From positions 1 through 7,985 of the forward strand of contig JBKPGE010000174.1 of NCBI GenBank assembly GCA_046729215.1: 7,985 nucleotides of DNA, in the 5' to 3' direction. Shown piece by piece: positions 1-5,613 of the stretch; positions within the stretch are counted from its first letter, which is position 1, and the number at the start of each line of letters is the position of its first letter. Source of the DNA: JACDAN01 sp046729215. Lineage in GTDB: Bacteria > Actinomycetota > Thermoleophilia > Gaiellales > Gaiellaceae. The translations under genes and the position numbers were made by a program. Below the pieces are notes generated by a model that did no database searches, was not told the DNA's origin, and saw nothing but the letters and a program-made list of their open reading frames with translations.

Positions 1-1161
1 GCGGCTGTCGGGCTCCTGTCGCGCGCGTCGGCGCTGCTCGAGCCCGGTGCGGCGGGGCGCGTCGAGCTGCTTGCCGACCTCGGCGAGGCGCTGCGGGAGA
101 CTGGAGACTTCGAGCGGGCCGAGGCCGTGCTCGACGAGGTGATCCAGGGGGCGTCGGAGGCCGGAGATCGCGTGCTCGAGGCGCGGGCGCTCGTGATTCG
201 CCTGCGCCTTCGGCTGCTGACGGATCCGGAGGTGACCGAGGAGGTCGTCCGCGAGGCCGAGCAGCTTGTGGAGACGTTCGAGGAGGCGGGGGACGACCGT
301 CTGCTGGCGAAGGTCTGGGAGCTTCTCGCCTGGGCTCCGTGGTTCCGGTGCCGGGCGGCTTCCACGGTGGAGGCGCTCGAGCGGGCGATCGAGCATGCGA
401 GGCGCGCGGGCGACGCACGCAGCGAAGCGCAGAGCCTCAACCTGTCGGTCGGTGCGTCGTTCTTCGGCCCCATGGCGGTGCCGGAGGCGATTCGGGTGTG
501 CGAGGAGATCCTCGCGGAGCCGGAGCAGCAACGGCGGATCCAGGCGTCTGCGTTACGCGCGCTCGCCGGTCTCAATGCTATGGCCGGGGACTTCGACGAG
601 GCCCGGAGATTCGTCGCCGAACACAAGGCGCTCGTGCAGGAACTCGGCTTGCGGGTCACGGCGGCCTCCGCCGCGGAGACCTATGGGATCGTGGAAATGC
701 TCGCGGGCGACCCCGCCGCCGCGGAGCGCGAGCTGAGCTGGGGCTTCGGCGTCCTCGAGGACATGGGCGAGACCCAGAACTTCCCCGATCTGGCGGCGAA
801 ACTCGCCGATGCGCTGTACGCGCAGGGCCGCAACGAGCGAGCGCTCGAGCTGAGCAAGGTGAGCGAGGAGTCGACGGCGCCGGACGATCTCTCGGCGGGT
901 GTGCAGTGGCGGGCGGTGCGGGCGAAGCTTCTCGCGCGGCAGGGTGAGTCCGAGGGCGTCGAAAGGCTCGCGAGGGAAGCCGTGGAGCTCGCCTCGGAGA
1001 CGGACTTCCTGGTCCTACACGGTGACGCGCTCATGGCTCTAGCGGAGGTGCTACGGACGGCCGGGCGCAACGAGGAGTCGGTCCCAGTCGTCCAGGAGGC
1101 GCTGCAGCTGTACGAGCAGAAGGGCAACGTGGTCGCCGCCGAGCGGGCGCGAAACCTGTAG
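1..1161 (+). CDS. TPR-repeat protein, C-terminal part (5' end outside window)
   Basis: The frame is open from base 1 to the TAG at 1159-1161, giving 386 residues with no start in view, so the gene begins upstream. The whole stretch is alpha-helical, with repeated helix pairs resembling tetratricopeptide repeats. Examples are LLADLGEALRETGDFERAEA near the left edge, AEALYAQGRNERALEL-type segments in the middle (written here approximately), and LAEVLRTAGRNEESVPVVQE near the end. It closes with YEQKGNVVAAERARNL. From memory, this pattern and ending match the C-terminal TPR/MalT-like region of large actinobacterial proteins that carry an N-terminal adenylate/guanylate cyclase or HTH domain and an AAA ATPase. 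Those domains are not visible here, so the full architecture is inference. There is no signal peptide or membrane segment in the visible part. TPR regions act as protein-binding scaffolds. It converges on the minus-strand transporter unit. Confidence 0.8.
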   Translation, partial: AAVGLLSRASALLEPGAAGRVELLADLGEALRETGDFERAEAVLDEVIQGASEAGDRVLEARALVIRLRLRLLTDPEVTEEVVREAEQLVETFEEAGDDRLLAKVWELLAWAPWFRCRAASTVEALERAIEHARRAGDARSEAQSLNLSVGASFFGPMAVPEAIRVCEEILAEPEQQRRIQASALRALAGLNAMAGDFDEARRFVAEHKALVQELGLRVTAASAAETYGIVEMLAGDPAAAERELSWGFGVLEDMGETQNFPDLAAKLADALYAQGRNERALELSKVSEESTAPDDLSAGVQWRAVRAKLLARQGESEGVERLAREAVELASETDFLVLHGDALMALAEVLRTAGRNEESVPVVQEALQLYEQKGNVVAAERARNL

Positions 1162-1447
1162 CCATCTCATCCGGCCTTGGCCAAAGCCAGGCTCCCAGGC
1201 CCGTTTCGCCGGGTCCTTCTGGGGGTCAGACCCCGTGACGAGGCAGAAGCAAATGTGGAACAAAAGTGCGCAGCCTTTCCACAGAACGGCAGGACTCTGC
1301 GGTGAGGGCGCCGCAGTCATGTCCGGTTTGTGGAGAAAGACTCGCAGCCTCGTGACGGGGTCTGACCCCGTCGAAGGGGCGCCTCGAAATGGGTCGCGTG
1401 CCTCGACGCGATGTCGACGCGGTTGCTGCCGAACGGGCTCGAACGTT
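1162..1447. other. Convergent intergenic region carrying a REPIN-like element
   Basis: This 286-bp gap separates the end of the plus-strand TPR gene from the end of the minus-strand small membrane gene. I see no credible gene: short open frames here look like chance translations of the repeat. Contents are the inverted-repeat element at 1222-1369, a TTGGCCAA palindrome near 1177-1184, and a direct repeat CGAACG at 1430-1435 and 1440-1445. No classical hairpin plus T-run terminator is evident for either gene, so the repeat element itself could serve as a bidirectional terminator (inference). Confidence 0.6.
1222..1369. repeat. REPIN-like / MITE-like element with 23-bp inverted arms
   Basis: The left arm at 1222-1244 and the right arm at 1347-1369 are inverted copies over 23 bp, with one mismatch at the sixteenth base of the left arm. 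Each arm contains the self-complementary core GGGGTCAGACCCC or its complement GGGGTCTGACCCC, followed inward by a GTGACGAGGC-like flank. The 102-bp interior has its own inverted repeats: TGTGGAA at 1254-1260 pairs with TTCCACA at 1277-1283, and CTGCGG at 1297-1302 pairs with CCGCAG at 1311-1316. Two inverted REP-type palindromes around a structured spacer is the REPIN layout, usually mobilised in trans by a RayT (Y1 HUH) transposase. No such transposase is in the window. I recall this core as a widespread intergenic motif in several bacterial phyla, but cannot confirm that here. Confidence 0.7.
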
Positions 1448-1802
1448 CTAGCGACCGAAGCCGGCGAAGCGTGCCTGCCTTGAGAAGTCCGCCATGGCCT
1501 GCTTGGCTTCCTCCAGGTGTCCCGCTTCGTGCTCCGCGGCCCACCTCTTCGCCGGTTCAGCCAGGCGCTCAATGCGCATACCGAGGGTGTCTGAGAGCGG
1601 TGAGACCTCACCCGCGAGGTGTTCGGCGTCTGACTGTGAACCGCTGGAACTCCTAGCCTTCTCGAGCGCCCACGTTGCGCCGCTCGCCTTCCCCGAAGAA
1701 GTTTTCGATCGCGGTCGTTCTGGCGACCAGCCACGCCGGGACTGCTGCGATCGCGCCACCCGCGATCGCGCCGACGACTCCGCCGACGATCGCCGTGGTC
1801 AT
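1448..1802 (-). CDS. Small glycine-rich membrane protein, apparently frameshifted
   Basis: From ATG at 1802-1800 the frame reads MTTAIVGGVVGAIAGG and on through a hydrophobic segment (about residues 4-27), then stops at 1653-1655 after 49 residues. An overlapping frame, offset by one base, continues to TAG at 1448-1450 and has a convincing soluble C-terminus (LAEPAKRWAAEHEAGHLEEA, then QAMADFSRQARF). Dropping one G in the G4 run on the minus strand (plus-strand C's at 1691-1694) fuses them into a smooth 117-residue protein with junction ENFFGKASGATW. The layout would be one N-terminal glycine-zipper-like membrane helix (GxxxG spacing) and a charged helical tail. It starts 12 nt after the DppC-like stop, with a GAGGGG just before the ATG, so it looks like the third gene of that operon. 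Function is unknown. The shift may be real decay, a sequencing or assembly error, or less likely programmed slippage. If unshifted, the alternatives are a 49-residue peptide or a GTG-started frame from 1759. Confidence 0.5.
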
Positions 1803-1814
1803 GACCCCTCGAGC

Positions 1815-2675
1815 CTATGCGAGAACGCCTCGCCGCGATTCCGGGACGGCCAGCTCTGCGCGTGGATCGAGCGCCTCCTGAAGACCGTCCGCGATGAAGT
1901 TCGCGCAGATGGCGAAGATCGCCAGCGCGGCGCTCACGTAGGCAACGTGGGAAAGCTGTCCCTCCTGAATCCCAAGCCAGGCGATGTTGCCCCACGTCGC
2001 GTCGCTCGGCCCCAGCCCGAGTGCCGACACCAGCGCCTCCGTCAGAACGAGCCCGGGCAGCTCGAGAAAGACCGCGATCGTGACGATGCCGCCGGTGCTC
2101 GGGCCGATGTGCTTCCGCAGGAGGTGGAGCCGCCTGGCCCCGAGCGAGCGCGCGGCGTTGACGTACGCGGTCTGCTTGAGGCGAACGACTTCGCCGCGCA
2201 CGAGCCGTGCGGTCGTCATCCAGCTCACGATCGCGAGCCCGAAGACGAGCGTCCAGTAAGTGCTGCCATGCCGCCCCAGGACGGCGACGATGCTCACGAG
2301 GATCGCGAACCGCGGCAGGGCGAAGGCCCCGTCGAGGACGCGCATCATCACGTTGTCGATCCGTCCCCCGACGAGGCCCGCGATGGATCCGTAGAGGACG
2401 CCGATCAGCGCCGCCACGGCGAGCGCGGCGATTGCGATGAGCATCGACGCCCGACCGCCAAGCGCCAGGCGTACCAGCACGTCCCGGCCGAAGAAGTCCG
2501 TCCCGAGCCAGTGTTCGCTGCTCGGCCCATTCTTCTGCTGGGTGAAGTCGAGCGCGTAGGGGTCGTGGGTCGAAAGGATCGGCACGAGCACGCAGAACGC
2601 GACGAGGATGGCGAGCACAGCCATCGACACGAGCGCCGGCCCGTTCCGCGAGAAACGGCGAACGACCGGGCTCAA
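1815..2675 (-). CDS. ABC transporter permease, DppC/OppC-like
   Basis: This is an inner-membrane permease subunit of the peptide/nickel (Dpp/Opp) ABC importer family. It has 286 residues, normal for the family. An N-terminal membrane helix lies at about 15-36. The family hallmark HWLGTDFFGRDV follows at 55-66, then several membrane helices. The cytoplasmic EAA coupling loop, which docks on the ATPase, is at about 171-193 (AARSLGARRLHLLRKHIGPS region). The C-terminal GLQEALDPR motif is at about 264-272. The start is TTG at 2675-2673, overlapping the stop of the upstream DppB-like gene as TTGA, with GAGG seven bases ahead. This indicates translational coupling. The substrate cannot be read from the permease; family members carry di- and oligopeptides, nickel or other small solutes. 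No binding protein or ATPase genes are adjacent within the window. Confidence 0.93.
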   Translation of the reverse strand: MSPVVRRFSRNGPALVSMAVLAILVAFCVLVPILSTHDPYALDFTQQKNGPSSEHWLGTDFFGRDVLVRLALGGRASMLIAIAALAVAALIGVLYGSIAGLVGGRIDNVMMRVLDGAFALPRFAILVSIVAVLGRHGSTYWTLVFGLAIVSWMTTARLVRGEVVRLKQTAYVNAARSLGARRLHLLRKHIGPSTGGIVTIAVFLELPGLVLTEALVSALGLGPSDATWGNIAWLGIQEGQLSHVAYVSAALAIFAICANFIADGLQEALDPRAELAVPESRRGVLA

Positions 2676-3622
2676 GTGACTTCCTCGCGGACGCGTGGAT
2701 CCAGCAGGGCTGCGGCGACGTCCGCCGCCAGGTTCACCAGCGCCACGACGATTACAACCGCGACGGTCAGGCCCATCAGCATCGGGTAGTCCCGCCGCTC
2801 GGCCGCGGCGACGAGGTCCTGGGCGGCGCCCGGGATCCCGAACGCCTGCTCGACGAAGAAGGCGCCGGTGACGAGCAGCGCCATCGTGGGAGCCGCGGCG
2901 GCCAGGAACGGGGTCAGGGAGTTGCGCAGCACGTGCCCGAAGACGACGCGCTTCACGCGCAGTCCCTTGGCGCGCGCAGCCCGCACGTAGTCCTCCTGCA
3001 GGGTCTCGACCATCGCGGCTCGGATCAGGCGCGCCACGTAGCCGATCGGGGCGAGCGAGAGCGTGAACGCTGCGAGCAGACGCGTGCGCCAGTCGTCCCA
3101 GCCCAGTGGGAAGAGGTCGGTGCCGTAGACGAGGTAGCGGGCGAAGAGGGAGGTGAAGAGGAAGATCGGGACGACCAGCAGCCCTGTGGCGAGGGACGAC
3201 GCGAGGTAATCGACCATGGAGCGCCGTCTCAGAGCAGCGACCAGTCCGAGCGGAATCCCGAGCACGACCGCGAAGATGCTCGCGACACCGGCGAGCTGCA
3301 GCGTGACGGGAAACTTGTCCCTCATCACCTCGTCCACGCTCCCCCTCTCAGCACCGAAGCGGGCCGGCGGCACCAGCGAGGGCCCGAACTCGAAGGTGAA
3401 GACGTGCTTGACGTAGTTCAGGTACTGGACGAACCAGGGCTCGTCCAGCTTGTAGAACTCGCGGAGCTGGAGCTCGACCGGCAGCGGGACGCCCGAATGC
3501 GGCTCGAGCGGTGTCGAGAACGGCGTTCCTCCCATCCCGCGCATGAGCGCGAACGTGACGAGCATCGTCCCGAGGACGAGGAGCACCGTCGAAAACAGTC
3601 GTTTGAGGATGTATGCGGCGAT
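2672..3622 (-). CDS. ABC transporter permease, DppB/OppB-like (start codon uncertain)
   Basis: This partners the DppC-like permease to form the transmembrane channel of a Dpp/Opp-type importer. The first membrane helix (AYILKRLFSTVLLVLGTMLV) has the usual N-terminal position for DppB. A periplasmic loop with FYKLDEPWFVQYLNYV follows, then membrane helices. The EAA loop is at about 211-238 (DYVRAARAKGLRVKRVVFGH), and the C-terminus is ALLDPRVREEVT. No ATG, GTG or TTG occurs in frame just before helix 1. I place the start at ATC 3622-3620, which aligns with the family's first Met and has AGGA seven bases upstream, giving 316 residues (normal length). The nearest upstream in-frame ATG is at 3706, inside the divergent sigma gene, and would add 28 unlikely residues. 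Either ATC is a rare start, or an ATG was mutated or misread. The stop overlaps the next gene by 4 nt. Confidence 0.88.
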   Translation of the reverse strand: MAAYILKRLFSTVLLVLGTMLVTFALMRGMGGTPFSTPLEPHSGVPLPVELQLREFYKLDEPWFVQYLNYVKHVFTFEFGPSLVPPARFGAERGSVDEVMRDKFPVTLQLAGVASIFAVVLGIPLGLVAALRRRSMVDYLASSLATGLLVVPIFLFTSLFARYLVYGTDLFPLGWDDWRTRLLAAFTLSLAPIGYVARLIRAAMVETLQEDYVRAARAKGLRVKRVVFGHVLRNSLTPFLAAAAPTMALLVTGAFFVEQAFGIPGAAQDLVAAAERRDYPMLMGLTVAVVIVVALVNLAADVAAALLDPRVREEVT

Positions 3623-3635
3623 GCGCCAATCCTGT

Positions 3636-3664
3636 CGGAACCCCTCAAGGCGCTGCGGTGTAGA
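3636..3664 (+). promoter_or_regulatory. Putative ECF-type promoter of the sigma factor gene
   Basis: CGGAACC at 3636-3642, a 14-base spacer and GGTGTAGA at 3657-3664 form a bipartite element. The same two boxes with the same spacing recur at 4922-4950 before the YtkA-like gene. GGAAC is the classic minus-35 core for many ECF sigma factors (e.g. sigma E, GGAACTT), and the second box would be the minus 10. Placement directly before the sigma gene suggests autoregulation. With the expected start about 5-8 bases downstream, the transcript would begin near 3669-3672, almost at the GTG codon. The recurrence is seen directly; the role is inference. Confidence 0.65.
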
Positions 3665-3674
3665 AGGGACAGTG

Positions 3675-4232
3675 GTGGGCCGACCACTGACCGAGCAAGA
3701 GCTCATCGAGCGCGCAAGGCGCGGCGACCAGGACGCCTATGGAGATCTCGTGCACGCATACCAGGGCATCGCCTTCCGGACCGCCTACCTGCTGACCGGG
3801 AACGCGGCTGAAGCGCAGGACGCGGCCCAGGACGCCTTCGTCAAGGCGTTCTACGCGCTCGGGCGGTTCCGCCGCGGGGCCGAGCTGCGTCCCTGGCTGC
3901 TGAGGATCGTGGCCAACGAGGCCCGGAATCGCCGCCGCTCGGCCGGCCGGCGCGTGAACCTCGCACTGCGCGCCGCGGCGGCAGTCCCCTCGGGGGGCGC
4001 GGCCCCGTCCCCCGAGATGTCTGTGCTCGACTCCGAGCGGCACGGAGCTTTGCTCGACGCCGTGAACGGCCTGCGCCAAGAGGAGCGCGAGGTCGTCGCC
4101 TGCCGCTACTTCCTCGAGCTCTCGGAGGAGGAGACGGCCGAGACGCTCGGGCTGCGGAAGGGAACCGTCAAGTCACGTCTCTCGCGGGCACTCGCGCACC
4201 TGCGGGAGCATATGGAGGCAGACGATGTCTGA
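3675..4232 (+). CDS. ECF (sigma-70 family) RNA polymerase sigma factor
   Basis: It recruits RNA polymerase to a specialised promoter set. From GTG at 3675 it is 185 residues, typical for ECF factors, with only the two ECF domains. Region 2 covers about residues 10-88: LIERARRGDQDAYGDLV, then DAAQDAFVKAFYALGRF (core binding, minus-10 contact) and RPWLLRIVANEARNRRR. An Ala/Pro/Gly-rich linker runs about 95-115. Region 4 covers about 124-178, with the helix-turn-helix LSEEETAETLGLRKGTVKSR that reads the minus 35. A second in-frame GTG lies at 3672. I prefer 3675 because AGAAGGG (3662-3668) is six bases ahead, though 3672 would suit a leaderless message. The stop overlaps the next gene by 8 nt, the usual sigma/anti-sigma coupling. 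The exact ECF group is not assignable by eye. Confidence 0.93.
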   Translation: MGRPLTEQELIERARRGDQDAYGDLVHAYQGIAFRTAYLLTGNAAEAQDAAQDAFVKAFYALGRFRRGAELRPWLLRIVANEARNRRRSAGRRVNLALRAAAAVPSGGAAPSPEMSVLDSERHGALLDAVNGLRQEEREVVACRYFLELSEEETAETLGLRKGTVKSRLSRALAHLREHMEADDV

Positions 4233-4920
4233 GCTCGAGCTCGCACTCACCCGGATCGGTCGGGAGCTGGACTATCCCGACACGCCCGAACTGCAGGCGC
4301 CGGTGCGCCAGCGGCTCGCCGAAGGCCGGCGGCCCGTGGCCTGGCGACGCCCGCTCGTGATCGCGCTGGCCGCTTTGGTCGTGGCCGTCGCAGCGGTGAT
4401 GGCCGTCCCGCAAGCGCGAAGCGCGATCCTCGACTGGCTCGGCATCGGCAGCGTCACGGTCCGCTACGTCGATGAGCTCCCGAAGCTCGAGCGAACCGGC
4501 GATCTCGGGCTCGGCGAGGAGATGAGCCTCTCCGAGGCGCGCGAGCGCGCGAGCTTCCCTATCAAGGTGCCGACGATCGAGGGTCTCGACGACCCGAAGA
4601 CGTACTTCCGCGGGGAGATCGGCCAGGTGTCGTTCCTCTACGGGTCCGAAGACAACCCGAAGCTGCTGATCACCCAGATCATCGGGACCGGAACGCTCGA
4701 GAAGCTCCTCCACGAGACGAACCTGCAGATCATCACGGCCGACGGAGCCCGCGGTGCCTGGCTCTCCGGCGGTGAGCACGTACTCTTCCTTCCCGGCTTG
4801 GGAGAACAGCGGCTGGTCGGCAACGTCCTGATCCTCGAGCGGCCGGACGGCGTGACGATTCGGATCGAGGCGGACGTCTCGAAGGCCGAGGCGCTCCGGA
4901 TCTACCGATCGATGCGTTAG
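4225..4920 (+). CDS. Single-pass membrane protein, likely anti-sigma factor
   Basis: Its 231 residues have one membrane helix at about 43-62 (PLVIALAALVVAVAAVMAVP), preceded by a short basic cytoplasmic part (1-42, ending AWRRP) and followed by an extracytoplasmic domain of about 165 residues. The outer part begins with an SAILDWLGIGSVTVRYVDEL-type segment, and its C-terminus (VTIRIEADVSKAEALRIYRS) resembles DUF4367-like domains of sporulation/anti-sigma proteins (recalled, not tested). The start ATG has GGAGG seven bases upstream and sits 8 nt inside the sigma gene, so the two are translationally coupled. The inferred role is to hold the sigma factor at the membrane until an outside signal releases it. 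No cysteines are present, so it is not a zinc-binding (HxxxCxxC) anti-sigma factor. The cytoplasmic part is very short for a classical anti-sigma domain, so the role rests mainly on topology and gene order. Confidence 0.75.
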   Translation: MSELELALTRIGRELDYPDTPELQAPVRQRLAEGRRPVAWRRPLVIALAALVVAVAAVMAVPQARSAILDWLGIGSVTVRYVDELPKLERTGDLGLGEEMSLSEARERASFPIKVPTIEGLDDPKTYFRGEIGQVSFLYGSEDNPKLLITQIIGTGTLEKLLHETNLQIITADGARGAWLSGGEHVLFLPGLGEQRLVGNVLILERPDGVTIRIEADVSKAEALRIYRSMR

Positions 4921-4921
4921 G

Positions 4922-4950
4922 CGGAACCATCTGCCCCCCGCCGGTGTAGA
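4922..4950 (+). promoter_or_regulatory. Putative ECF-type promoter of the YtkA-like gene
   Basis: CGGAACC at 4922-4928, 14 bases, then GGTGTAGA at 4943-4950 copies both boxes and the spacing of the element at 3636-3664, while the spacers differ (14-base spacer here includes a C6 run). A transcript starting about 5-8 bases downstream would have a leader of about 20 nt containing AGGAGG before the ATG at 4976. This suggests the sigma factor encoded next door also drives this gene from its own promoter, not only by read-through. The function is inference from the repeated motif. Confidence 0.62.
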
Positions 4951-4975
4951 GCGGATGAACTCCTAGGAGGTGGCG

Positions 4976-5476
4976 ATGAGGAAGCTTCTGTTCGCACTAA
5001 CGCTCGCGGCCCTGGCCGTTCCGGCGAGCGCACTCGCCGGTGGGTGGGCAACGGCCGGCCTTGGGCCGCCGGACGACGGCATCGGCCCCGGCGACACCTG
5101 GAACGCGAAGGTGACGATCCTCCAGCATGGGATGACGCCGCTTTCCGGTCTCCATCCGACGGTCACGATCCGGAACGGGTCGACGTCGAAGACGTTCGAG
5201 GCGACGGCGACCGATGAGCCCGGTGTCTACCTCGCCAAGGTCGTCTTCCCGAGCGCCGGCACCTGGTCGTACTCGGTGTACGACGGCTTCACGCAGTACG
5301 GCGGCGCCAAGACGCACGGGTTCCCGAACGTGACGATCGGTACGGGCGGCACGGACGGCGGCGGTTTTCCCGTGGTGACCGCGACGGCGGTGTTCGCGGC
5401 TCTGCTCGGCGCTGCAGGGCTGCTCTTCCTGCTTCAACGGCGGCTTCGCGTCCGCGCACCGGCGCCCACGCATTAG
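4976..5476 (+). CDS. Secreted, C-terminally anchored YtkA-like domain protein
   Basis: The 166-residue product has a Sec-type signal peptide at about 1-21 (MRKLLFALTLAALAVPASALA, with ALA|G as likely cleavage). A beta-rich domain at about 35-107 includes GDTWNAKVTILQHGMTPLSG and EPGVYLAKVVFPSAGTWSYS. A Gly/Thr-rich linker spans about 121-130, one membrane helix about 131-154, and a basic tail (QRRLRVR) about 154-160. The domain pattern resembles YtkA-like/FixH-like immunoglobulin-type folds found in envelope proteins, some linked to metal handling; this is recalled and moderate in certainty. No cysteines are present. It should sit on the outer face of the membrane, anchored by its C-terminus. 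ATG 4976 is chosen because AGGAGG ends five bases before it; a GTG at 4970 falls inside that RBS. It carries the sigma-type promoter motif upstream and lies just after the anti-sigma gene, so it is probably a target of that sigma factor. A strong hairpin follows its stop. Confidence 0.85.
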   Translation: MRKLLFALTLAALAVPASALAGGWATAGLGPPDDGIGPGDTWNAKVTILQHGMTPLSGLHPTVTIRNGSTSKTFEATATDEPGVYLAKVVFPSAGTWSYSVYDGFTQYGGAKTHGFPNVTIGTGGTDGGGFPVVTATAVFAALLGAAGLLFLLQRRLRVRAPAPTH

Positions 5477-5482
5477 CGTTTA

Positions 5483-5512
5483 GAGGGCCGGCCCTCCATG
5501 GGGCCGGCCCTC
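5483..5512 (+). terminator. Strong GC-rich hairpin after the YtkA-like gene
   Basis: GAGGGCCGGCCC at 5483-5494 and GGGCCGGCCCTC at 5501-5512 form a perfect 12-bp stem with a 6-base loop (TCCATG). It begins 6 bases after the stop codon. There is no T-run, only a mixed AT-richer stretch 3' of it (AAACGAAATCTTTA), so it is a hairpin-type (L-shaped or I-shaped) terminator rather than a classic one. It separates the sigma unit from the 67-aa gene. Confidence 0.75.
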
Positions 5513-5537
5513 GCCCAAACGAAATCTTTACTTCTAA

Positions 5538-5566
5538 CCCCCGTGTGGGGGAGAACCGCGCGCGGT
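5538..5566. promoter_or_regulatory. Two small inverted repeats upstream of the 67-aa gene
   Basis: CCCCC-GTGT-GGGGG at 5538-5551 is a 5-bp hairpin, followed closely by the perfect 12-bp palindrome ACCGCGCGCGGT at 5555-5566. They lie between the hairpin at 5483-5512 and the RBS of the next gene. The preceding stretch (about 5517-5537) is AT-richer than its surroundings. These could be an operator and promoter region or leader structure. I could not identify convincing minus-35/minus-10 boxes, and the role is speculative. Confidence 0.3.
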
Positions 5567-5613
5567 CCCGAGCCGAATTGTGGAAATACAGCAGCGGCTA
5601 GGAGGTAAACGCG

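Noticed and set aside
1235..1483. An 82-codon plus-strand frame inside the inverted-repeat element
   Set aside because: It translates the repeat arms (TGSDP-like strings) and interior hairpins, has no RBS, and is best explained as non-coding REPIN sequence.
1747..1772. Direct repeat GCGATCGCGCC at 1747-1757 and 1762-1772
   Set aside because: It falls in frame in the small membrane gene and simply encodes the repeated Gly-Ala-Ile-Ala glycine-zipper segment; no separate element is needed.
1494..2789. A 431-codon plus-strand open frame across the DppC-like gene
   Set aside because: It lies opposite a permease with all family motifs, and its translation (Asp/Arg/His-rich) has no domain character.
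3543..3674. N-terminal extension of the sigma factor from ATG 3543
   Set aside because: The extension would overlap the permease coding region and the promoter motif. Its residues do not resemble an ECF N-terminus, and GTG 3675 gives the normal length.
2933..3811. A 292-codon plus-strand open frame opposite the DppB-like gene
   Set aside because: The translation is biased in Glu/Asp/Arg and runs into the sigma gene in the wrong frame; it is a shadow of the permease.
4960..4969. CTCCTAGGAG palindrome over the RBS of the YtkA-like gene
   Set aside because: Ten bases with no loop cannot form a useful RNA hairpin, and CTCCT next to AGGAG arises easily around a Shine-Dalgarno sequence.
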